A DNA stretch of 38,340 nt from an uncultured Roseburia sp. (GTDB taxonomy: Bacteria > Bacillota > Clostridia > Lachnospirales > Lachnospiraceae). Below the pieces are notes generated by a model. It made no database searches and was not told the origin of the DNA. It was given only the letters and a program-made list of their open reading frames with translations. A program made the position numbers and the translations under genes. The stretch is from contig CAKNLF010000008.1 of the NCBI GenBank assembly GCA_930989305.1, positions 1 to 38,340 of the forward strand, in the 5' to 3' direction. Of the stretch, positions 20,482-27,415 are shown piece by piece; the stretch's first letter is position 1, and each line of letters starts with the position of its first letter.

Positions 20482-21443
20482 GTAAAAAACATATGTTATA
20501 CAGCATAATTGCAGGAGTAATTATACTGGTGGCTTATATAGCATATTTTCATGGAAGCGGCCAGTCTTACAATGCAGGATTTATCGTGTATATCTGTCTG
20601 TTTCTTATAGCGGGCCAGGGATGGAATCTGCTGGGCGGATATATTGGCGAAGTATCCTTTGGGCATGCAGTTTTCTTTGGTATTGGAGCATATACAATTG
20701 CTCTTCCCACAGGATACGGACTTAATATCCCCATGCCGCTGCTGATTATTTTATCTATGGTTACAAGCGGTCTGTTCGCCTGGGCTATTTCATATCCGCT
20801 GCTGAGGATCAAGGGTATGAACTTTCTGATCGGTACATTCGGATTAGGGATCATTTTTCTGAATGCTTTCACTTCCAGTCAGCTGTTGTTTGCAAGCCAG
20901 GGAACATTTCTTCCGTTTGTACAGCCGTCGGTGCTTTATCCGGTTATCATAGGGATCACCATTGCAGTAGTGATTTTTGTGTCGGTGCTTGTTAAAAGCA
21001 GTACCGGATTAAGCTTTAAGGCTGTCAGAGACGTACCGGAGGCAGCCCAGATGATAGGTATTAATCTTTACCGTACAAAAACAAAAGCCCTGGTGATCGG
21101 AGCTATGATTACAGGACTTGCCGGAGCAATGTATGCTTTGTATTCCATGCATATTACTCCCAGCGCTACTTTTGATACATCTATCAGTAATGATATACTG
21201 CTGGGTTCCTACATAGGAGGATGCGGAACAGTACTTGGTCCTGTTATAGGAGGAACGATCCTTATTATTATCCAGGAGGCGGCCAGAAGTACGATCACGG
21301 TAACCGGCGGTCATAATCTTGTTCTGGGAATTATACTGGTCCTGGTAATGATGACAATGAAGCAGGGAATCTGGAGTGCAATACGCACAGGAATTGATAA
21401 AATATGCGGTAAATTGTCTTCTGTAAAGAAGCAAAGGAGGTGA
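20478..21443 (+). CDS. LivM-type ABC importer permease
   Basis: A 321-residue second permease of the same importer. Hallmarks are LIAGQGWNLLGGYIGEVSFGHAVFFGIGAYT near the N-terminus and the coupling helix SSTGLSFKAVRDVPEAAQMIGIN, followed by YRTKTKALVIGAMITGLAGAM. About nine to ten hydrophobic segments are visible. The start overlaps the LivH-type stop by four bases, so translation is coupled. It would form the transmembrane heterodimer with the LivH-type protein, served by the two ATPases encoded next. Confidence 0.9.
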   Translation: MSKKHMLYSIIAGVIILVAYIAYFHGSGQSYNAGFIVYICLFLIAGQGWNLLGGYIGEVSFGHAVFFGIGAYTIALPTGYGLNIPMPLLIILSMVTSGLFAWAISYPLLRIKGMNFLIGTFGLGIIFLNAFTSSQLLFASQGTFLPFVQPSVLYPVIIGITIAVVIFVSVLVKSSTGLSFKAVRDVPEAAQMIGINLYRTKTKALVIGAMITGLAGAMYALYSMHITPSATFDTSISNDILLGSYIGGCGTVLGPVIGGTILIIIQEAARSTITVTGGHNLVLGIILVLVMMTMKQGIWSAIRTGIDKICGKLSSVKKQRR

Positions 21444-21447
21444 GCGT

Positions 21448-22173
21448 GTGCAGCAGCCTATATTGGAATTGCAAAATCTTGGAATGAGGTTCGGAGGACT
21501 TGAGCTTTTTTCAGGAATAAATATTTCTGTTAGTAAAGGTGAGATCCTGGGGATCATTGGTACTAATGGATCAGGAAAAACCACACTGTTTAATATTATA
21601 TGCGGGATCTATAAACCAGCGGAAGGTCAGGTTATCTATCATGGAAAAGATATTACCGGCCTGCCGCCATATAAGATCGCAAGACAGGGAATAGGCAGAT
21701 GCTTTCAGATGGTGGTACCCTTTGAAAGTATGACGCCAAAAGAAAATATCCGTGTAGCAAGAGCAAACGCCGGACGATACGGAAAAGGAATCGAGCTGTC
21801 TGTAGAAGAAATCATGGAGCTTACCAATCTTACAGATAAGCAGGATATCACTACTAATAATCTTGCTCTTCCGGATAAAAAGAATGTAGAAATAGCAAGA
21901 GCTCTGGCATGTAATCCGGAAGTGATCCTTTTTGATGAGGTGTCCTGCGGATTGTCAGGAGAAGAAATCGGAGAGCGAATGAAGCTTATGAAACAACTGG
22001 CAAAAAAAGGAATTACTATTATTGTAATAGAGCATATTATGATGTTTATTAAAGAAATCTGTGACCGTGTAGTAGTCCTTCATGCCGGAGAACTCATTGC
22101 TCAGGGAACGCCTCAGGAAATAATTCAGAATCCCAAAGTTATTGATGCATATCTGGGAGGTCGTAAGTTATGA
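21448..22173 (+). CDS. LivG-type ABC importer ATPase with non-canonical signature
   Basis: A 241-residue ATPase of the HAAT importer family. Walker A is GTNGSGKTT and Walker B with catalytic Glu is VILFDEV; the late H-loop is VIEHIMMF. In place of a canonical LSxGQ or LPYGEQ signature it reads NNLALPDKKNVEIARAL, two residues shorter. Related importers with an LTLxxRKRLEIARAL form exist, so this may be a subfamily trait and not damage. The consequence is a degenerate signature facing the partner ATPase's nucleotide. The start is GTG at 21448, five bases after the LivM-type stop, with AGGAGGTG upstream. Its stop overlaps the next gene's ATG. Confidence 0.9.
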   Translation: MQQPILELQNLGMRFGGLELFSGINISVSKGEILGIIGTNGSGKTTLFNIICGIYKPAEGQVIYHGKDITGLPPYKIARQGIGRCFQMVVPFESMTPKENIRVARANAGRYGKGIELSVEEIMELTNLTDKQDITTNNLALPDKKNVEIARALACNPEVILFDEVSCGLSGEEIGERMKLMKQLAKKGITIIVIEHIMMFIKEICDRVVVLHAGELIAQGTPQEIIQNPKVIDAYLGGRKL

Positions 22174-22886
22174 GTGTGTTTCAGTATAAAAATGTGTATG
22201 CAGGATATTCAAAAGAAATGGATGTGCTCCACGGAATCAGCTTTTCTCTGGAAGAAGACAGCCGGATCGCACTGATCGGCGCCAATGGAGCCGGGAAAAG
22301 TACCATTATGAAAACGATTTCGGGACTTGTACCTTTGCGAGAAGGGGAAATTTTATATCAGGGAGAAAGAATAGATACCCTGTGGCCCCACGAAATAGTA
22401 AGAAAAGGTATTATACAGGTACCTGAAGAAGGAGGAACTTTCCCGAATCTGACAATTGAAGAAAATTTAAATATTTCCTGCATTAACAAAAAGGCTAAAT
22501 CCCATTTTGAAGCCAACAGAGATATGGTGTACGACATGTTTGCACCGCTAAAGGAAAAAAGACATATGATGGCTGACAGCCTCAGCGGAGGTCAGAGAAA
22601 GATGCTGAGTATAGGAAAGGCTATTATGGGAGAACCGGAAATACTTCTTTTGGATGATATTTCCATGGGACTGGCCCCAAAAGTCGTTGAGGATTTGTAT
22701 CGTCAACTGAAAGAGTTGGTAAATCATTTGAAAAAGCCTGTACTTGTAGTAGAACAGATTATGGAAATTGCCCTTCAGTTTGCGGATTATGGGCATGTAG
22801 TGCAGCAGGGCAGGATTGTTTTATCAGGAACTTCAGAAGAATTGTTAAATTCGGAAGAGGTAAAACGTTCCTATATTGGAGGATAG
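22170..22886 (+). CDS. LivF-type ABC importer ATPase with Asp in place of catalytic Glu
   Basis: A 238-residue second ATPase of the importer. Walker A is GANGAGKST, the signature is a canonical LSGGQRKML, and the H-loop region is VVEQIMEIAL. Walker B reads ILLLD162-D163-ISMGLAP, where LivF proteins normally have D-E-P; the catalytic base position is therefore Asp. Combined with the LivG-type partner's missing signature, the heterodimer should have one consensus ATP site (LivG Walker motifs with LivF signature) and one degenerate site. The start overlaps the previous stop by four bases. About 50 bases separate it from the binding-protein gene, which has its own AGGAGG site. Confidence 0.9.
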   Translation: MSVFQYKNVYAGYSKEMDVLHGISFSLEEDSRIALIGANGAGKSTIMKTISGLVPLREGEILYQGERIDTLWPHEIVRKGIIQVPEEGGTFPNLTIEENLNISCINKKAKSHFEANRDMVYDMFAPLKEKRHMMADSLSGGQRKMLSIGKAIMGEPEILLLDDISMGLAPKVVEDLYRQLKELVNHLKKPVLVVEQIMEIALQFADYGHVVQQGRIVLSGTSEELLNSEEVKRSYIGG

Positions 22887-22939
22887 TAAAGAAAAGAGGC
22901 AATGTGTAATTAGTTTAATAAAAAATAAAGGAGGAAATT

Positions 22940-24256
22940 ATGAAAATGAAAAAAAGAAATATCTGGAAAGCCGGCATCGGCGTGCTTTTGTCGGGAATAA
23001 TGGCGTTCTCTCTGGCGGGCTGCGGAGGCGCAGGCGGAAGCTCTGACAGCAGCAGCGCTTCATCAGCTGATGACAGTGATAAAATTGTCATTGGAGGAAC
23101 TTTTACACTCAGCGGGGCAAGCGCTCATGCAGGAGAAAGTACACTGGAAGGTGCCCAGCTGGCAGTTAAGTACATTAATGAAAACGGCGGAGTAAATGGA
23201 AAACAGGTTGAGCTGGTATATTATGATGACGAATTTGATGAAAGTAAGATCCCTACATTATATGAGAGACTGATCAATGAGGATAAAGTAGATCTGCTGA
23301 CATCTCCTTATACATCTCCGTTCCTGGCAGCAGCTCCGATTGCAGCAAAATATAATAAGGAAATGTTCTGTGTCGCAGCTGACAGTTATACTGCAAATGA
23401 ACAGTATGGAAAACTGATTGCCAATCCTCAGATGGATGAAGACTGGAAAGGCGGAACATGGTGGAAAGATGTTTTTGAGTATGTAAATGAAAATTATGAT
23501 AAATATGAGACTTCAGGTGAAAAAACAGTTGCTATTCTGAATCTGGAGACAACATACGGACATGAAGTAAGTGAAACCGTTGGAAAATTCCTGAAAGAAA
23601 ACGGATTTAATGTAGTTTATGAGGAATTCTTTGAACCGGGCAACAGCGACTGGACATCTACAGTTCAGAAAGTAAAAGATCTGAAGCCGGATATCCTTTT
23701 TGCACCCCAGTACTTTGAAGACAGTGTAAGTCTTGTCCAGAAATGTAAAGAACTGGATTGTTATGCACCTATCATGATCGTAGAAGGCATGAGCTGGGAT
23801 CCTATCGGATGGCCGAATACGGAACTGGGCGGTCTGGATCCGAGTATTGCAAAACTGCCGTTTCTTGGATATTCTGTATATAAATCAAAATATGAATCTG
23901 ATTCTAAAGATTATATAGAAAAATATTGTAAAGAAAAATATGATTCTATTCCAAGTAACGATCTTTTATGCGGATTTATTGCAGTGGAACTGGCCTGCAA
24001 AGCAGCCAATGCGGCAGGATCGACAGAAACGGAGGCTTTACAGAAAGCTATGACAGAAAATACATTTGATCTGGCATGTTATCCGTATACGATGAATGAA
24101 ACAGGCGGAAATGTTGCAGACTTTGACTGGGGATGCGGACAGTTCCAGCCGGAAGATATTTCTACTGCAGATACTTCAGGCAATGACTGGGTTACTTTAT
24201 ATCCAACTGAGTATGCAAATTCAGATAAAGTGATCACATTTACGGGATGGAACTAA
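22940..24256 (+). CDS. Substrate-binding lipoprotein of the Liv-type importer
   Basis: A 438-residue extracellular solute-binding protein of the LivJ/LivK/UrtA/AmiC (type I periplasmic binding) class. The signal peptide ends in a lipobox FSLAGC with C28 the lipidated residue, followed by a Gly/Ser linker to about residue 48. The mature part opens KIVIGGTFTLSGASAHAGESTLEGAQLAVKY, with the usual INENGGVNGKQVELVYYDDEFD segment. It delivers the substrate to the two permeases outside the membrane. It is larger than classic LivJ and closer in length to amide or urea binding relatives, but ligand cannot be assigned. The gene ends the importer set and is followed by a structured non-coding stretch. 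Confidence 0.92.
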   Translation: MKMKKRNIWKAGIGVLLSGIMAFSLAGCGGAGGSSDSSSASSADDSDKIVIGGTFTLSGASAHAGESTLEGAQLAVKYINENGGVNGKQVELVYYDDEFDESKIPTLYERLINEDKVDLLTSPYTSPFLAAAPIAAKYNKEMFCVAADSYTANEQYGKLIANPQMDEDWKGGTWWKDVFEYVNENYDKYETSGEKTVAILNLETTYGHEVSETVGKFLKENGFNVVYEEFFEPGNSDWTSTVQKVKDLKPDILFAPQYFEDSVSLVQKCKELDCYAPIMIVEGMSWDPIGWPNTELGGLDPSIAKLPFLGYSVYKSKYESDSKDYIEKYCKEKYDSIPSNDLLCGFIAVELACKAANAAGSTETEALQKAMTENTFDLACYPYTMNETGGNVADFDWGCGQFQPEDISTADTSGNDWVTLYPTEYANSDKVITFTGWN

Positions 24257-24288
24257 TAAATAGGAAAGATTTCAAAATTTTGTTGGAT

Positions 24289-24464
24289 GAGCATTCCGCC
24301 TGTGCAGACGAGTGCTCTTAATCCTCCCATATATTCCGAACAGAGACAATACTGTAAAAGTATTGTCTCTGTTTGTGCCAGCGACGAGCCAAAGTCTGTG
24401 CTTGCACGAGACTCTGGCGACCGCTTACAATCCCGGAATGTGCCTTTTGGCACTTCCGGTGATT
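24289..24464 (+). repeat. Array of four hairpins between importer and permease genes
   Basis: The 327-base gap after the binding-protein gene holds no gene. It carries four hairpins in a row: GAGCA/TGCTC (24289-24317); a perfect 13-bp stem with a 5-base loop (24341-24371) followed by TTTG; a long imperfect stem (24388-24418, GCCAAAGTCTGTGC against GCACGAGACTCTGGC); and AATCCCGGAATGTGCC against GGCACTTCCGGTGATT with a TTTT loop (24429-24464), then GGTTTTAG. The second can act as a terminator. The others look like an interspersed palindromic element of the REP type; copy number must be checked in the genome. Confidence 0.6.
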
Positions 24465-24519
24465 GGTTTTAGTCAAGAACTGGAATACCATTAATATACC
24501 GGTTTCAAAATAGTAAGCA

Positions 24520-24548
24520 TTGAAGTTTGTTTCTGATACACGTATACT
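24520..24548 (+). promoter_or_regulatory. Sigma-A promoter of the NCS2 permease
   Basis: TTGAAG (24520-24525), a 17-base spacer and TATACT (24543-24548), 36 bases before the start codon. It makes the permease a separate transcription unit downstream of the hairpin array. Confidence 0.82.
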
Positions 24549-24583
24549 ATCATATAGCAGTATATGGACACAGAGGTGATTCA

Positions 24584-25936
24584 ATGAAAGAGACAACAGA
24601 AAAGAAAAACAACAGCCCGGAAGGAATGCTGTACGGTCTTGATGATAGGGTACCGGCAGGAAAGTGCAGTATCTATGGAATACAATATCTGATCTATTTT
24701 CTGGCTGGAAGCGCCATTATGCCTACTATTATCGGTGTATATCTGGGACTGGATCAGGCGGAGATCGCCCAGATGCTACAGAGAACATTTTTATTAAGCG
24801 GAGGAATATCCATTCTGCAGGCATTGCTGGGGCACAGGTTCCCTATTATTGACGGGCCGGCAGGATTGTGGATGGGACTGCTGATCATTTTGGCGGGAGC
24901 AGCTACTGCTTTTGGTAAAGATCTGGCAACTTTGCGTACAGATCTGGAACTTGGAATGATCTGTGCCGGAGTTATGGTGGTGATCGTAGGACTTTCAGGT
25001 CTGATGCAGAAGATCCTGAAGATATTTAATCCTATTGTTAATGGTACTTTTTTAATCCTGATGGTGCTGCAGATGAGCGCAACAGTTATAAAAGGAGCCA
25101 CAGGAGTATCTTCCGGATACGAAACCATACAGCCCAAATTTGTGCTGATCTTTTTGCTTACAACGGTGGTTATTGTGGTCATAAACCTGAAAACAAAAGG
25201 ATTTATTCAGTCTATAGCAACACTGATCGGTGTAGTATGCGGGTGGATAATGGCTTATGCTCTTGGAATATCTCCTGAGTTTATTTCATCAGGAGATGGA
25301 TTTCTGGCTGTGCCCCGGCCTTTCGCCTGGGGAACACCCACAGTAGATCCCAGTGTTATAATCACATGCCTGATCGGGGAATTTGTGTTGTTTTCAAATT
25401 TTGCAACAAGTATAAATGGTATGTCTGAACTTCTGAACCGGCCCAATTCGCCAAAGACAGTAAAGAAAAGTACTGTGTGGTTCGGGGTTACTGCAGCCCT
25501 GTGCGGTATTTTCCCGGTGCCCGGATTTGTTCCGTTTGCATCTGCGCCCAGTACCACAAAACTGACCAGAGTAGCGGCCCGGTCGCCGTTTATCCTGGGA
25601 GGAATATTCATGATGATTCTGGGGCTGATTGCACCGGTATGTACATTTTTTGCAGCGATACCGCCTGCGGTAGGCTATTCCGCTATGATGATCGTATTTG
25701 CCTTAATGCTGGAGCAGGGCATCAAGGAGTTTAAAAAAGTGGAGTTTACTAACCGGGAAGGATTTATTATCGGCATTTCGTTTATGATAGGTGCGGGGAT
25801 TATGTTCCTGGATGCAGACGCGTTTATGAATCTGCCTCAGATGCTCCGCTATATTGTTTCAAACGGACTGATCGTGGGACTGATTATTGCTATTGTTATG
25901 GAACATATTATCCTGCGAAAAAGAATTGCAAAATAA
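24584..25936 (+). CDS. NCS2-family xanthine/uracil-type permease
   Basis: A 450-residue membrane transporter of the nucleobase-cation symporter 2 family, with about 12 to 14 hydrophobic segments. Family marks are YGIQYLIYFLAGSAIMPTIIG near the N-terminus, FPIIDGPAGLWMGLLIIL around residue 90, and the late FSNFATSINGMSELL and PVPGFVPFASAPSTTKLT segments corresponding to the substrate and cation binding core. Characterised members take up xanthine, uric acid, uracil or ascorbate; the exact base cannot be fixed. I chose ATG at 24584 because AGAGGTGA lies just upstream; an open frame extends 57 bases further but into the promoter. Its position beside an adenine-deaminase-like enzyme and a PucR regulator supports a purine-related theme. 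Confidence 0.88.
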   Translation: MKETTEKKNNSPEGMLYGLDDRVPAGKCSIYGIQYLIYFLAGSAIMPTIIGVYLGLDQAEIAQMLQRTFLLSGGISILQALLGHRFPIIDGPAGLWMGLLIILAGAATAFGKDLATLRTDLELGMICAGVMVVIVGLSGLMQKILKIFNPIVNGTFLILMVLQMSATVIKGATGVSSGYETIQPKFVLIFLLTTVVIVVINLKTKGFIQSIATLIGVVCGWIMAYALGISPEFISSGDGFLAVPRPFAWGTPTVDPSVIITCLIGEFVLFSNFATSINGMSELLNRPNSPKTVKKSTVWFGVTAALCGIFPVPGFVPFASAPSTTKLTRVAARSPFILGGIFMMILGLIAPVCTFFAAIPPAVGYSAMMIVFALMLEQGIKEFKKVEFTNREGFIIGISFMIGAGIMFLDADAFMNLPQMLRYIVSNGLIVGLIIAIVMEHIILRKRIAK

Positions 25937-25952
25937 TACGGGAAAAATAAGG

Positions 25953-26026
25953 AAAAGCACGGAAAAGAGAGTCGCATACAGTAATATTTGATTACGATAT
26001 GAAAGATTCCTATATCCGTGCTTTTT
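25953..26026 (+). terminator. Terminator after the NCS2 permease
   Basis: AAAAGCACGGA (25953-25963) pairs with TCCGTGCTTTT (26015-26025) over 11 bp with a roughly 50-base loop, followed by T. Symmetric A and T runs mean it could serve both this gene and the convergent nitroreductase gene. Confidence 0.6.
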
Positions 26027-26048
26027 GTATAAATAGTTTTACATATTT

Positions 26049-26588
26049 TTAAAAGAATTTTGCGATGTCTTCGGGAGTTTTTCTTTTGGGACGTTCGTTA
26101 TCATAGTCCCCGTATCCTGCAGCTATAACAGATACAATGGTTTCATCCCGGCTGATACCCAGAATTTCATAAAGTTTTTCTGCATTACGGATTCCCATGA
26201 TCAGCGTATCCAGTCCAAGTTCCGCAGCTTTTAATATAAGATTGGCATTATGAAGCCCCAGATCATAAGCACCCCACTGATTGCCCAGCTCATTGCTTGG
26301 AGTGCCGTCTTTTTCAAAACCGGAACGATTTTTTACATAGGAAGTGACAATCAATACAGGAGCATCTTTTGTATTATTTGCGTTAAATGGTGGAAGAGCC
26401 TGTTCTTTTACTTTTGAAAGCATATCATCTGATGTGATCACATAGTATCTGGCTGTCTGGCTGTTTTTCCAGGACGGGGCCAGAGTGGCGGCAGAAAGCA
26501 TTTCATGAATTATTTCAGGGGATACTTTTTTATCGGCAATGTATTTGCGGGTGCTTTTTCTTTTTTCAAGAATTTTTTGAAATTCCAT
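26049..26588 (-). CDS. Nitroreductase-family flavoprotein
   Basis: A 179-residue member of the FMN-dependent nitroreductase superfamily. The N-terminal RKSTRKYIADKKVS contains the phosphate-binding RxSxR motif of FMN. PSWKNSQTARYYVI around residue 38 matches the PSxxNxQPW-type motif, and GAYDLGLHNANLILKAAELGLDTL forms the conserved core helix. Members use NAD(P)H to reduce nitro groups, quinones or flavins, and the physiological substrate is usually unknown. The start is ATG at 26588 with AAGGAGGT upstream on the minus strand. It is a single-gene unit convergent with the permease and divergent from the lipoprotein operon. Confidence 0.9.
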   Translation of the reverse strand: MEFQKILEKRKSTRKYIADKKVSPEIIHEMLSAATLAPSWKNSQTARYYVITSDDMLSKVKEQALPPFNANNTKDAPVLIVTSYVKNRSGFEKDGTPSNELGNQWGAYDLGLHNANLILKAAELGLDTLIMGIRNAEKLYEILGISRDETIVSVIAAGYGDYDNERPKRKTPEDIAKFF

Positions 26589-26621
26589 AGTGTTACCTCC
26601 TTAATTAAACTGCGAAAGAAT

Positions 26622-26672
26622 GGGATAAAAGACGGCGCAGCGCCGGTTTCTCATATCCCGGAGTCTTTCCGG
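26622..26672. repeat. Short palindromic stretch upstream of nitroreductase and lipoprotein genes
   Basis: GGGATA/TATCCC (26622-26659) encloses CGGC/GCCG (26633-26645), and CCGGA/TCCGG (26658-26672) overlaps its end. It lies in the 239-base gap between two divergent genes. It could be a structured leader of the nitroreductase mRNA, an operator, or a remnant of a palindromic repeat. Confidence 0.35.
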
Positions 26673-26827
26673 ATAAAATAATAAATGAAAATAGCAGTTT
26701 TATTATAGCATATTTTTCCGGATACAGGAAAGAAGGTGAAAACAGGAGGAGAAAGACTAACTATTGACAAGAAGGTATTTTTATAATAAAGGTATAGTAT
26801 ATAGTGAAAAACAGGAGGGAGTTATCC

Positions 26828-27388
26828 ATGAAAAAGAAAGGGTTGGCGCTGGCAGTTGCCGCAGGGATTATGCTGGCTTTGGCCGGGTGCAGCGGCCAGA
26901 CAGTACAGGAAAATCAGAACGGAGGCGTTCAGAGCGGCCAGACAGCTTCCGGGATCACAGGAGAAACAGCCAGGACTCTGGCTTTGCAGCAGGCCGGTGT
27001 GGCGGAGGAAGACGTACTGGCAAGCGGTGTGAAAGAGGATTATGATGACGGCGTGAGTTGCTATGAAGTGGTATTTTACACAAAAGACACGGATTATGAA
27101 TATAAGATCGATCGGACAAACGGAACACTGCTGGAGTCGAATAAAGAGACTTTCGACTTCTCCTGGGGAACGCCTCAGGGTGCAGGCATTACAAAAGAAG
27201 AGGCCCAGAATATTATTATGGAACAGGTACCCGGGGCCAAGGCGGACAATATCCGCATGAAAGCGGAAGTGGAAAACGGCAGGATCGTATATGAGGGAGA
27301 AGTCATTTATGAGAATGCGAAATACGAATATGAAATGGACGCTCAGACGGGAAAACTGCTGGAGTGGAGTCAGGGAGACCTGTTTTAA
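26828..27388 (+). CDS. Lipoprotein with two PepSY domains
   Basis: A 186-residue predicted cell-surface lipoprotein. The signal peptide MKKKGLALAVAAG ends in lipobox LALAGC with C21 the lipidated residue, followed by a short Gln/Gly/Ser linker. Two PepSY-type repeats follow, about residues 50-105 and 118-186, each with an alternating-strand YExxFYTKDxxYEYKID-like signature. PepSY domains are known as inhibitory or chaperone-like parts of secreted peptidases; no target protease lies beside it. The start is the ATG at 26828 with CAGGAGGG upstream, and an in-frame ATG 24 bases earlier is rejected because it precedes that site. TTGACA at 26764 may be its -35, but I see no well-spaced -10. It leads a three-gene set. 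Confidence 0.85.
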   Translation: MKKKGLALAVAAGIMLALAGCSGQTVQENQNGGVQSGQTASGITGETARTLALQQAGVAEEDVLASGVKEDYDDGVSCYEVVFYTKDTDYEYKIDRTNGTLLESNKETFDFSWGTPQGAGITKEEAQNIIMEQVPGAKADNIRMKAEVENGRIVYEGEVIYENAKYEYEMDAQTGKLLEWSQGDLF

Positions 27389-27415
27389 AAACTTCAGGAT
27401 AAAAAAGGAGAGAAA

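Noticed and set aside
24287..24494. Two small open frames of about 60 codons in the hairpin array
   Set aside because: They overlap in different frames across perfect stems and have no ribosome binding site.
24257..24583. Purine riboswitch in front of the NCS2 permease
   Set aside because: I looked for the conserved guanine/adenine aptamer junction sequences and did not find them. The promoter at 24520-24548 leaves only about 30 leader bases.
13496..25936. Known anaerobic urate/purine degradation cluster
   Set aside because: No ygfK, ssnA, hyuA, ygeW, xanthine dehydrogenase or selenium genes are present.
26764..26798. TTGACA-based promoter for the PepSY lipoprotein gene
   Set aside because: TTGACA is at 26764, but the nearest -10-like hexamers are 12 or 23 bases away, so I mention it without listing it as a promoter.
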